Of a stretch of 64,000 nucleotides of DNA, positions 45,292 through 54,985 are shown piece by piece (the stretch's first letter is position 1; each line of letters starts with the position of its first letter). This stretch comes from Pictodentalium vernedei. Its lineage: Eukaryota; Mollusca; Scaphopoda; Dentaliida; Dentaliidae. Position numbers and translations under genes: made by a program. Location of the stretch: contig CM062297.1 of the NCBI GenBank assembly GCA_031216915.1, positions 545,188,971-545,252,970 of the forward strand. Reading direction: 5' to 3'. Below the pieces are notes generated by a model. The model ran no database searches and was not told the DNA's origin. It saw only the letters and a list, made by a program, of their open reading frames with translations.

Positions 45292-45482
45292 ACTACTACT
45301 ACTACTACTACTACTACTACTGCTACTACTACTACTAACTACTACTACTAATACTACTACTACATCATCTCTTGCTACTACTACTGCTATTTCTGCTACT
45401 ACTACTACTACTACCACTACTACTACTACTTCTACTACTACTACATCATCTCTTGCTACTACTATTACTACTACTACTACTG
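44545..45482. repeat. (CTA)n trinucleotide array with duplicated interruption block
   Basis: About 940 bp of CTA/ACT repeat with phase-shifting AACTACT joints. Interruption blocks containing ACATCATCTCTTGCTACTAC and GCTATTTCTGCTACTAC occur at about 45020-45140 and again at 45345-45475. It gives artificial poly-Tyr, poly-Thr, poly-Leu, poly-Val and poly-Ser frames. Confidence 0.95.
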
Positions 45483-45597
45483 CAAAACGCCTTTAAATGT
45501 AGGCTAAAATGATTAAAAATCGATAAGATGTACCCAAACTATGATTTGAGCCACCCCCATATTTTTTCAAATTTTGTTGAAAAATTGTTGGTTTTCA

Positions 45598-45782
45598 TGG
45601 ATGTTTATTACACTACTTGTTAAGTTTATTACACTACTGTTTATTACACTACTGGTTGATTTGTATTACACTACTGATTGATTTTTACACTACTGGTTGA
45701 TTATTACACTACTGGTTAATTTTTATTACACTACTGGTTAATATTACACTACTGGTTGATTATTACACTACTGGTTGTTACA
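45598..45782. repeat. TTATTACACTACTGGTTGAT minisatellite
   Basis: About nine irregular units of 17-22 bp with the constant TTACACTACTG. It is separated from the CTA array by about 115 bp. 45783-46223 shows no gene. Confidence 0.9.
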
Positions 45783-46986
45783 CCCCTTCCAATAATTTTT
45801 CCAGTTGGGACATGTTCGTCTGCATTGGAGTCTTAGATATCGATTCGTTCTAGCTCGTAATCATGTACTATTTACGAGACTAGATTCGATACTTGGGCTC
45901 ATGTCGCACGCACAGTTGACCATACAAATCGACGGCCGAGGTATCCAATTCGCGCACTCAATTTTGAGTAGCATGCATGTTAATTTAGACACAAAATAAA
46001 TTTCTCAGAAGTTTTAAATAGGAACTGACATGGTCAAAAATGTTTTTTTTTTGTTATACTCCGTAAAGTAAACATGGATAACAAATGAAAAAAGCGTTGA
46101 CAGAATTTTGACGTCGTTTCCCAGAAGCAGCCTTAGCAACGGCCTTGGATACGAAATAACAACAAAATCTCTACTTAATGCTATGACGACACACCTAGAA
46201 GCAACTGGCAACCAGAGGATCAAGTGAGCCTAAAACGCTCACCTGGCTCAAGTTGTCAAAATAGTTGAGTGTATCAGTAAGTGATCAGCTGCAAGAGCAT
46301 TTTTTTATTTGCTATGACACAACCAAAGGCAACTTTTTTGGCCATTCATTTCTGCTAGTCCAAGGAAAGCTTCCTAGTAAGCTCTGTTCTGTGAAGTATT
46401 AAAAAACAACAACCGAACGAAATTTGTTGTTTTGTTTTCAAGTACTGTGGTTCTCTCTACCCCCTCAGCCCCCCCCCCCCCCAAAAAAAAATAATAAAAA
46501 TCCCGCATAAATGAAATACTTATGACCCAGTTATATACTACATGACAAATTTGGTTCACATCTGCCCATTGTATCTGAAAATATAAATTTTGAGTGTAGC
46601 CCAAATTTGGGAGCTCAAATTTTTACTTACTGAGTTTTTTTGAAAAAAAGTGAATCTGCATCACCAAAGTATGTTCCAAACAAGAAATCTAAGCGTTTTT
46701 TGCAAGTGGCTTATAAAAAGAGGTTTTTAAAGCATTTTAGGTTTATGGAGCATTAGCCCCACCCCAAGGAATATAGTAATTTTGCGGGGAAAAAATCAGA
46801 AGAGTAAATTCCACCAGCCTGAAGATGGCAGCAGCTTCATTTGAACAAAGGAGAAAAGGTTTACTCCAAAGATGGTCTGTGCCATAAATGAATGAATTGG
46901 GCCCTTGGTTTTAAAGAATGAGAACTATTTCAAACTAGAGAAACAGAAATTTACTGCCACCAATAAATTCAAGTCGGTGTGAAAAT

Positions 46987-47215
46987 GGTGAACCCTTTAC
47001 GTAACATGAAAAGAAGACGACACTTGAAAACAAAATCCTTTAATAACTATTTTTTCATTTGTTTGTTCCCAAAACATAGGTTATGACCCCTCATTGGAAC
47101 GAGCTCAACGAGCTCGTTCCAAAGTGGGTCATAACCCATGTTTCTGAGGCAAAAAATAATAAAAATTAATTAGCGCTGGCCCGTTTTGGTCGTTACGTTG
47201 GACAAAAGGTTAAAG
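46987..47215. mobile_element. TTAA MITE of the CCCTTTACC family, best-preserved copy
   Basis: Ends AACCCTTTACGTAAC and GTTACGTTGGACAAAAGGTT (right flank TTAA; left TTAA decayed to TGAA). Central perfect arms TTGGAACGAGCTC / GAGCTCGTTCCAA around AAC, extended by ATAGGTTATGACCC / GGGTCATAACCCAT. The outer part GCGCTGGCCCGTTTTGGTCG is shared with the 9.7 kb copy. Confidence 0.78.
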
Positions 47216-47394
47216 CATCAAAAATAAACAAAACAGAAAGAGAATTTATGGAGGCTTAGAAATAGGTTTTGACAGTATTACATGAAATAAATTTTTTTGA
47301 GCCCACATTGAAGTCTTGAGGGGGTTAAATTAAAAACATTTATACAGGAATCGGATAAATGTTTCCAAGAAATCAGAAAAAAAACATATATGTG

Positions 47395-48450
47395 AACACT
47401 ATTGAAAGGGTTCAACATGAAATAAAATCTTTGGAAAACACACTGAAGTCTTGAGAGGGTTTAATTAAAGACAAACATACGGAGTCAGATCAATGTTTCC
47501 AAGAAACCAGAAAAACCTATATGTGCACAGCATTGAAAGGGTTCAACATGAAATAAAATCTTTGGAAAACACACTGAAGTGTTGTGAGGGTTAAATTAAA
47601 GACATTCATACAGGAATCAGATAAATGTTTCCAAGAAACCAGAAAAAACATATATGTGGACAGCATTGAAAGGGTTCAACATGAAATAAAATCGTTGGAA
47701 AACACTCTGAAGTCTTGTGAGGGTTAAAGTAAAAACATTCATACAGGAATCAGATAAATGTTTCCAAGAAACCAGAAAAAACATATATGTGCACAGCGTT
47801 GAAAGGGCTAAACATGAAATAAAATCTTTGGATAACACACTGAAGTCTTGAGAGGGTTAAATTAAAGACATTCATACAGGAAACAGATAAATGTTTCCAA
47901 GAAACCAGAAAAACATATATGTGAATAGCATTGAAAGGGTTCAACTTGAAATAAAATCGGAAAACACACTGAAGTCATGAGAGGGTTAAATTAAAGATAT
48001 TCATACAGGAATCAGATAAATGTTTCCAAGAAACCAGAAAAAACATATATGTACACAGCGTTGAAAGGGCTAAACATGAAATAAAATCTTTGGATAACAC
48101 ACTGAAGTCTTGAGAGGGTTAAATTAAAGACATTCATACAGGAAACAGATAAATGTTTCCAAGAAACCAGAAAAACATATATGTGAATAGCATTGAAAGG
48201 GTTCAACTTGAAATAAAATCGGAAAACACACTGAAGTCATGAGAGGGTTAAATTAAAGATATTCATACAGGAATCAGATAATTTTTTTCAAGGAACCAGA
48301 AAAAACATATATGTGCACAGCATTGAAAGGGTTCAACATAAAATAAAATATTTGGAAAACACGTTTAAGTCTTGAAAGGGTTATATTAAAGCTATTCATA
48401 CAGGAATCAGATCAGTTTTCCCTCTGCCACCTATGAAAGTCTTGAGAGGG
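47395..48450 (+). repeat. 131-bp tandem array with dimeric higher-order repeat
   Basis: GAAAGGGTTCAAC-type starts at 47404, 47535, 47668, 47801, 47932, 48062, 48195 and 48325 (spacings 130-133). The dimer 47801-48061 is nearly identical to 48062-48324, including the diagnostic GAAAGGGCTAAAC and AAAATCGGAAAAC variants. Repeated open frames on the minus strand (MNPFNAIHIYVF...) come from the repeat itself. Confidence 0.9.
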
Positions 48451-49062
48451 TTAAAGCATTTCAGGGCTCTTTGTTCGGTGTGGTTTGGAAAATATGTGCT
48501 TTTGGATTTTTTTTGTTTATACCCCATGGGGTGGCCACGGGGTTGTGGAAATTTTTTTTCGGGCATCACTCAATTACTTAGGATCCACTTTCATTACATG
48601 CCAAATTTGGTTGAAATTGGTCCACTGGTTCTTGAAATAGAAATTTTGTGTGGAGCCCAAAATGGATATGCCCCTACAAAGAGCCCAAATATTGACCTAC
48701 TAACTTCCCTTGAACAAATTTCAATCTTCAATACTAATGGATGCTCCATACCAAATATCAAAGCATTCCCTCTGGTGGTTCGTGAGAAGAAGATTTTAAA
48801 AGATTTTTAAGCTTTTGGGTCATTAACCAGAACCAGAATACAGCAGCAGCTACTTCATTTGAACAAAATAGAAAGGGTATACTCCATAGATGGTCTGTGC
48901 AATATATGTTTGAATTTGGCTTTGTGGTTGTAAAGAAGAAGTCAAGTTTGCAAAAGTTAACGAACAACGGACACCGGACGATGACCGACGGACGACAGAC
49001 GACGGACGCCGGACGCCAAGTGATGGCAATAGCTCCCACTGACTTGCAGTCAGGTGAGCTAA

Positions 49063-49779
49063 TAATAATATTGTCTACACGTTACACCTCGTTACAATGC
49101 ATTTCATGTCGTGGAAATTAAGGTACATTTCTGGTCGCAATTTTTTTAATAAAGTCTCTCGATTGAAGCAGGGCAGCTTTAATATTTTACCTGTCAAAAA
49201 AAAAAAAAGAGAAAGAAATATACAAGTCACAATATATCAAAAACTAGCAACAAGATTTTTTCGTTGAAAGTGGATGAGTTAAAGTGCAAAATAAGTAAGG
49301 GAAATTTGTTTACTTTATAGTTCCCATTTCCACATCTCTGCCACAGCCGTCAATTAGTGTCCCCCTGGATGCAACAGGTTTCGAAAAGCTGAAAACAGGG
49401 CAGGATGTGGAGACAGACAAGTGAAGGCATTCGCAGCATCGGGGATTCGAATTGTAAAAAAGCAAGATTCGAAGGGAATCCACTTCGAGCGTTTTTAATT
49501 GTGCTCGAAAATTTTCGAAAAAACTGATTGGGAATAAGATTAGAATATTGAGACTGGCCGAATGGGAGAAGAGAGAACCAGTAATCTGCCGTTTATCAGG
49601 CCAATCATCTTCGACGCACTTTGAGAAAAAGAGTTAAAGCTAGTCAGAGAACATATAACCGTGAATATGGGCAAGTCAGCAGTAATGATCTCAGCCTCTT
49701 GATGGGCATGGGGTCGTCTAGATGTCAGGAACTGAGTAGGCGCTAGGTTACCATAACTGATAACTGTCTTCAGATAGAT
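49063..49779. other. Unannotated single-copy-looking stretch
   Basis: No similarity to repeats in the window was noticed, and no open frame has a protein signature. It contains an A-rich run (49195-49215). Confidence 0.3.
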
Positions 49780-49960
49780 ATTCCCCCGACAAGTATCCTA
49801 CAAAAGGTATCCTCCAATACTAAATCACCATGTTATAGGTATTCTCCAATACCTAGATTAGCATAAGAGTCGTATGTGGATTTACTCGTTCGAGCAATTG
49901 CCCGAACGACTCGAATCTCATCGAGCAAATGAGCTGTCGGTGAGTAAACCATATATCGGT
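49780..49960 (-). repeat. Inverted remnant of the 226-bp satellite leader
   Basis: The minus strand reads GATTCGAGTCGTTCGGGCAA, TTGCTCGAACGAGT, CACATACGACTCTTA and GGTATTGGAGAATACCT. This is the same order as 42345-42450 on plus. Confidence 0.6.
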
Positions 49961-50275
49961 GGGTTATTTTGTCCCCATGGCAACACCACCCATGCTAGTA
50001 TTTTGTAATCTTTTATACCCTTTTCTTGCCACGCCCACTTTGGAGTACCTCTATGTACGCCTGTATACAATGGAATTTAATAAGATTTATGACATACTTG
50101 AAACTCTATCATTTGATTAATTGTTGGAAAGAGCTAAGAGAGCTCAGATTAGGTAGGTAAGATCTGCGTATACCGGAACGTACAGACAATCGTCATAAAA
50201 TAGGTTACAAAAGTCGCTTTCGGCAGCGTAAGTGTTAAATTCAATTCTCCACAACTTTCGGATCATTGGATTTTT

Positions 50276-51029
50276 ATTTAACCCTTTACCCAACGAATCG
50301 GCCGCATCCGCCCGCGTAATATGCAAATTCAGCAGTTGAAAAAATGTTATTTAAAAAAAAATTTCAACGAAACCGTATCATGTGACCCCTCGTTGGAATG
50401 AGCTCGAGGAGCTCGTTCCAACGAGGTAACACATGATATGGTTTTGTTGAAAATTTTGTTAAAATTTCAAAAAATGATATTTAAAATAATAATTTTTGAT
50501 ATCGTCTGCGTTAGGTTCAGTGGCGGCCGGAGGCCCATGGTGGCCTCTGGCCATAATTATGATGGGGCCCTCGGACACAGGACGCACCGGGCCGACCATG
50601 TTTCGGCTCGGTGTGAGAAAATTTTGAAAATTATGGATGAATAACGCCAAATCCTTCACTCTAGAGAGGAGAATTCAGTTGTCTATTAATGAAACTTTTG
50701 ATTCTTCCTTCGGCTTCTTCTTGATTTGTTGGACTAAATGTCAACGTGTATTACTTTCGGTTTACTGTAAGCGGAGACTACGGAACGGCGTGTTGATGAA
50801 AAACTCTATTCCAGCACGCGGAGCGCGCGGAGAAATTTCATTTATGCACATGAGGCTGTAAATTATTAACTTCTCTGCGGGGGCCCAATTTTTTAAAGAG
50901 GGGGCCCAAGAAAACCCTACAAATTTCTGTTTCCTTTGAGCCCTTGGTGGCCCCTGGAGCCCGGGGCCCTTGGCCATTGGCCGCCAAGGCCCTATGGACC
51001 GTCGCCACTGGTTGGGTTAAGGGTTAAGT
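50276..51029. mobile_element. TTAA MITE of the CCCTTTACC family, interrupted by a hAT element
   Basis: TTAA-CCCTTTACCCAACGAA at the left and GGTTAAGGG-TTAA at the right (ending about 51029). Central hairpin GACCCCTCGTTGGAATGAG / GAGCTCGTTCCAACGAGG at 50387-50430. The insert 50518-51010 splits its right arm. Without the insert the MITE is about 250 bp, the family norm. Confidence 0.8.
50518..51010. mobile_element. Non-autonomous hAT element with 8-bp target duplication
   Basis: Terminal repeats CAGTGGCGGCC and reading inward from the right CAGTGGCGACGG; CAGTGGCG is a classic hAT end. Direct flanks GTTAGGTT (50510-50517) and GTTGGGTT (51011-51018) match at 7 of 8. The interior has GGGGGCCCAA-type GC-rich ends and no transposase. 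Confidence 0.85.
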
Positions 51030-51173
51030 ACTTTCGGATCTGACTCCTCTACGTTCTTACCTATTTCACCACACACCTAGCTGCTTTCTGTTCATTATAA
51101 CACTCTCTTAGAATGCTTCACAACCTTTCCAATCAGACAATTAGAGCACAAGATTCAGGTCTGATCTACTTAC

Positions 51174-51303
51174 AACACAAAATTCTGTCATGCCTATTTT
51201 GACACGCGAATGCCCGGAGAACAACTTCATTGCACATTTTGAAACATGCAGCGAATTCTCATGCCAGATTCCAGTCTTCAGCTGGAACCCGACGTATCCA
51301 CAT
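51174..51303 (-). CDS. Candidate host internal exon, unknown product
   Basis: A 130-bp minus-strand stretch between acceptor-like TTATTTCTTAACAG and a consensus donor GTAAGT. One frame is open throughout: CGYVGFQLKTGIWHENSLHV then SKCAMKLFSGHSRVKIGMTE and FCV. No family recognised. Lies in non-repeat sequence (51030-51720). Low confidence; splice-like motifs occur by chance. Confidence 0.3.
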
Positions 51304-51475
51304 CTGTTAAGAAATAACACCACTTTCATGCGGTACAGAAAGTCTGTAGTCTTTGCCCTTTAAAATCGGACAAACACGCATCTTTCTTAGAAGTTTCCTT
51401 CGAATCTTCTGACCCGGATGCTCCGTAGTCGTCGGATCCTCCGCAGCATTCGGACCTGGTTATCGAGGGTGTCTA

Positions 51476-51691
51476 CTACGCCACCGAAACCATCAAACTG
51501 TCTTCAGATTTTGGAAAAAAATCTGACGGCTCTTCGTCCTTATAGGTAGGTATTTTTTGTACATTTACCAGGACACTCGGCAATATACTGTAGTAAAATG
51601 GGATGGCAGGGAAAGCATAGATTTTTCTTCTACTATGATATTCATCATCTGTCATTGTAACTGATTCAGCCATTACGTCGAAAAGTGTCAC
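51476..51691 (-). CDS. Unidentified minus-strand open frame
   Basis: Could start at ATGGCTGAATCAG (GTAATGG context), giving MAESVTMTDDEYHSRRKIYA then FPAIPFYYSILPSVL, with a possible donor GTAAAT right after, or run on to SVA-stop. Composition is protein-like, but no family is recognised. The phase does not fit the 51174-51303 candidate, so they are not linked here. The Tc1 element at 51724 inserted just upstream. Confidence 0.25.
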   Translation of the reverse strand: MTLFDVMAESVTMTDDEYHSRRKIYAFPAIPFYYSILPSVLVNVQKIPTYKDEEPSDFFPKSEDSLMVSVA

Positions 51692-51915
51692 GGTTTAAAC
51701 AAATTCATTCCTGTGAAAATATACTACTCAAAGTTTGCTTAGCACCAAATATATTCAACTACCTGTTTTACGTTTTAGTTGAAATATTGTAATGGAAAGT
51801 GTATATATTTTTTATTTAATTATATCTTTAATGATTTAAGTACAGAAATTAAGATTTTATTTGTGTTTGACATCATGTTTTTGCTTTTGAATACGATAAC
51901 CATGGAAAATGGATA

Positions 51916-52934
51916 TTATTGGTAAAAGAGGAAATTTTTCAAATTTGCCAAAAAGTTGTCGGAGCGAACTGGTATGGGTTTAATATCGAGTATGAGACCC
52001 ATTACTGTTAATTACAGCTTGACAACGCCCTCTCATGCTCCCAGTCAGGTTCCTGATGGTCCTTTGTGGGATGTTGTTCCATTCTTGGACCAGCGTGGCA
52101 CCAAGCTCCTGGACACTTCTTGGCTGGACTGGACGGGCTGAAATTGCAAGCTACAACTCATTCCAGACATGTTCGATTGGATTGAGATAAGGGGATCTTG
52201 CTGGCCAGTCCATGCGCTCAATCCCCTCCCCCTGTCGGTACTCCACGACTGCATGGGCAACATGAGGACGGGCAGTATCGTCCATCAGAATGAATCTACC
52301 ACCCACTGCACCTGCATGCAATCTGACGTGGACATCCAGGATCTCATCAATATACCGTTGTGCAGTCAATGTATCACGTTCAAGGACACAGAGCTCTGTA
52401 CGTGAATCCCAGCTGATGCCGCCCCAGACCATGTTTGACCCTCCACCATAGCGGTCATGCTCGGCAATGTTGGCTGCATGGAATCGCTCTCCATACCCTA
52501 TAACGCCTATCTGTGTGGTCTAGGCAGTACCGTGACTCATCTGTAAAAAGGGCAGGTCGTCAATCTTCTCTGGTCCATCCAACGTGGTCCATGGCCCTTT
52601 CATATCGTGCCTGGCGGTGGTTCGGGGACAGCGGAATGCGAATACATGGTCTTCTCAATCGGAGACCACCTTCGTGCAACCTTGCCCGGATAGTCTGCGT
52701 CGAAACATTTACCCCGGATGCATTCTGAAGATCACTGCGAAGCTGGGTTGCTGTGGCAAAGCGGTTCCCACGGGCCTGAATGATCGATAACCGGCCTTCA
52801 GCTGCAGATGCTGCCCTGTCTCTGCCACCACCATGCCGTCTTACTGGTGTGCCATACAGCTGAAATCTTGCCCAGGCTCTGGTGATCACCATGTCTGCTT
52901 CAGACAAATGTCTTCTTACATTTGCATTTGCCAT
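51916..52934 (-). pseudogene. Tc1/mariner transposase, DD34E, HTH deleted
   Basis: Start ATG at 52934 (MANANVRRHLSEAD). Then the frame jumps directly to MVITRAWARFQLYG; compared with the other copy, 25 codons covering most of the first helix-turn-helix are missing in frame. Conserved core: SKHG-type linker, FTDESRY equivalent, GGSNMVWGGIS, FILMDDTARPHVAHAVVEY, YLNPIEHVWNEL, with 34 residues between second Asp and Glu. It ends FLFYQ-stop at 51916. The middle (about 52430-52560) is shifted. Without the HTH it could not bind its ends normally. Confidence 0.85.
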
Positions 52935-53172
52935 ATTCAATAATTAAATCACAAGGGTTTGTGTTGAAATGAAAACTGAATACCCTACACATGTCATGTA
53001 CATGTAGACAGTACACGAAAACATCATGAAATTCAAAGGGTACATACTTTCCATGACTGTCACGAAACGTCTGCCTGTCAAGAGAGCTAATGTAAAAACT
53101 GGGGACCATCCCAATACATTCCTCAATCGTATCCACCAAAAATATCGCAAATGTGTCACCAGCAAATTTCAC
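52900..53172 (-). other. Leader open frame upstream of the Tc1 transposase
   Basis: About 80-90 codons between the terminal repeat and the transposase start, open in both copies (here TIEECIGMVPSFYISSLDRQ, TFRDSHGKYVPFEFHDVFVY). In this copy it overlaps the transposase ATG by about 35 bases in another frame; in the 38.7 kb copy a 7-base loss joins the two frames. It may be a real upstream frame of the family or chance in a recent pair of copies. Confidence 0.35.
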
Positions 53173-53571
53173 AATGATGTGTCAAATATTTGGAGCTTAG
53201 CAAACTTTGAGTAGTTTACACATTGGCGGAAAGCACAATTCTAATCGTAATGGAATTGGTGAGCGTATAAGGAGATGTGTTTATATAACATGGTACACTA
53301 CAATCCCGACCGGCAGTGCAATGGGCCAAGACACGGAAAGTGTCACGAAGCAATTTATTTGTGTGATTCACAATTAGGTTGTGTTATTCGCGTGGGTGGG
53401 TCTGACTTCAATTTTAATAACTATCATAGTTTCGATGAAATAGGTCAAATCTCTTTATATCCCATGCTAAATTAATGTCAATATGATCCAAATAACTAAT
53501 ATATCTATTCCGTGACATTGGTACCAGAGAACAACAGGCTTTGCCTTCAGCATTTATTGAATAATGTATCA

Positions 53572-54960
53572 TCTTTATCTCATAAATGGACGTTTATTCG
53601 AACAATGAAAGTCTTGGATAAATTTTTGCTTTATTCACCTAGTAGCAGCTGCTAGTAGGGTGATAAATTTTCCCCGTAGGTTTAACACTGAAATAATTTA
53701 TTCCTATAGTTGAGACGGACCTGTTGACCTCTGATCTCTACCGCATTCGTGTTGTCATGACCTGTTTTCCGTTTGTGGGAGACAAAAGGAACCGACGTTT
53801 ATCAGACGTTGACCGTGGCTGAAATGTTTAGTTTTAGAATATATGACATATTTCAACTCTGTCTAACAACAAGAGCAATGCGAAACGTGGCATATGCCCC
53901 CTCCTGCAATATCATGGATAGAAAAAAAACAAAACAAGATCAGTCTTGCAGAACTTTAGTTATAGAGCGGAAACCGGTTTCAAGTGTATTTAACATTGGA
54001 GGTCACTGTGACCTTGACCGCTGGCACATCATGGTCAAAATAAATAGGCTTCTTCCACTCATCACACCTAACCCACATATGAAGTTTGGTAAAGATCAGG
54101 TTGGTAGAACTTTCGTCATAGAGTGAAAACCAATTTCAAGAGTATTTAACATTGGAGGTCACTGTGACCTTAACCCTTTGGCGCACCATGGTCAAAATAA
54201 ATAGGCTTCTGCCACTCACCATACCCAATCCACATGTGAAATTTGGTAAAGATCCGGTTGGTAGAACATTAGTTAATTGACGGAGTGCGAAAAGTTAACG
54301 GACGGGCGACGACGGATGACGGACGCCGGACATGGTGATAACATAATGCTCCCTCCTCAAAGAGACCGGGGGCATAATAAAACGAACAACAATTAACAAA
54401 GAAAACACAAAGTAAATCAATCGAAACCAAGCGTTGAATAGCAGACAAGTTCGATTGTGAAGGCGGGGGCATGATGATTGATGTTTCATTTTCCAAATTA
54501 GGAAAGCGTAAATAAACAAATGAACGTGTAGTCTGATTTGTTTATAAAATTCAAGTTGAATCGACGACGAAAAATATAACAATAAACAACGAAAATAAGA
54601 ATGACATACATTGTTCATTTAATGAAATATTTTTTCAAGTTTAGCTCAAGTTTGTAGGGGAATTATTTTTAGACAGAAATGTATCACTGCGCCTGTTTAT
54701 TTTTGGCCGTTTTGCTTGTCGATCGAATTGGACCAATGTGCTTCTCACTTTTCGCAGTGTTTTGGAGCGAGTAACAGCACTATTTCACCGCGACTGCCCT
54801 GTAAATGATTTATGGGATAAACAAAATAAACGTATAGTGTTTTCAAGTAAAAAATAGTATTCCATTCGCAGGATTAAGAATGAAACCGACTCGCCAGAGG
54901 CTGGTCGGTTTCATTCTTAATCCTACTCGTTGAATAAATTTTTTGCTTGAAAACACTATA
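53572..54960 (+). repeat. Tandem duplication, unit 1
   Basis: Collinear with 54961-56590: AAATGGACGTTTATTCGAAC, CACCTAGTAGCAGCTGCT, TCCCCGTAGGTTTAACACTG, TAGACAGAAATGTATCACTG, CGATCGAATTGGACCAAT. Contains a 508-bp insertion (53870-54377) absent from unit 2. No protein recognised. Confidence 0.88.
53870..54377 (+). mobile_element. Hairpin-capped element, cap family C, with two 155-bp core monomers
   Basis: Ends fixed by comparison with the empty site in unit 2 (near 55270): AACAA, then the element, then TAAAACG. 5' part with GGCATATGCCCCCTCC; two core monomers with GGAGGTCACTGTGACCTT at 53998 and 54153; then GACGGACGCCGGAC-type tract and terminal hairpin ATGCTCCCTCC / GGGGGCAT ending ATAA. 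Insertion between A and T without target duplication fits a Helitron-like mechanism. Confidence 0.78.
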
Positions 54961-54985
54961 CGTTTATTCTATATTTATCCCATAA
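54806..54985. repeat. Long palindrome at the junction of the tandem units
   Basis: Arms of about 85-90 bp: ATGGGATAAACAAAATAAAC, GTATAGTGTTTTCAAG, AGGATTAAGAATGAAACCGA pair with their complements around CTCGCCAGAGGCTGGT. The equivalent of unit 2 lies at 56425-56600 with its own matched changes (TCTACTCGTAGGA / TCCTACTCGTAGA). Confidence 0.88.

Larger units (their letters stand above)
46224..49062 (+). mobile_element. Large hairpin-capped element with 131-bp tandem core, cap family B
   Basis: Left cap candidate AAGTGAGC...GCTCACCTGGCTCAAG at 46222-46252. Follows a first module (46550-46900), a nested TTAA MITE (46991-47211), the 131-bp array (47395-48450), then a module shared with 60320-60660 (TGGTTTGGAAAATATG, CAAATTTGGTTGAAATTGG, ATACCAAATATCAAAGCATT). 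It ends with a GACGGACGACAGACGACGGA tract and terminal hairpin 49031-49060 (AGCTC, CTGAC, TTGCA, GTCAG, TGAGCT) followed by AATAATA. CTAA after a hairpin fits a Helitron-like 3' end. Confidence 0.65.
51724..53214 (-). mobile_element. Tc1/mariner element (DD34E), second copy, inverse orientation
   Basis: Terminal repeats CTACTCAAAGTTTGCTTAGC and GCTTAGCAAACTTTGAGTAG. Left flank TA (51722-51723), right flank TT, a changed TA. 1491 bp, closely similar to 38701-40283 but with an in-frame 75-bp deletion in the DNA-binding part. Confidence 0.92.

Noticed and set aside
44545-45482. CRISPR-like or coding interpretation of the CTA array (long poly-Thr, poly-Tyr, poly-Val frames)
   Set aside because: A simple trinucleotide repeat gives such frames in every phase; there are no spacers and no cas genes, and the context is eukaryotic.
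47617-48206. Repeated small proteins (MNPFNAIHIYVF...) on the minus strand
   Set aside because: They arise from the 131-bp tandem repeat and have no independent coding support.
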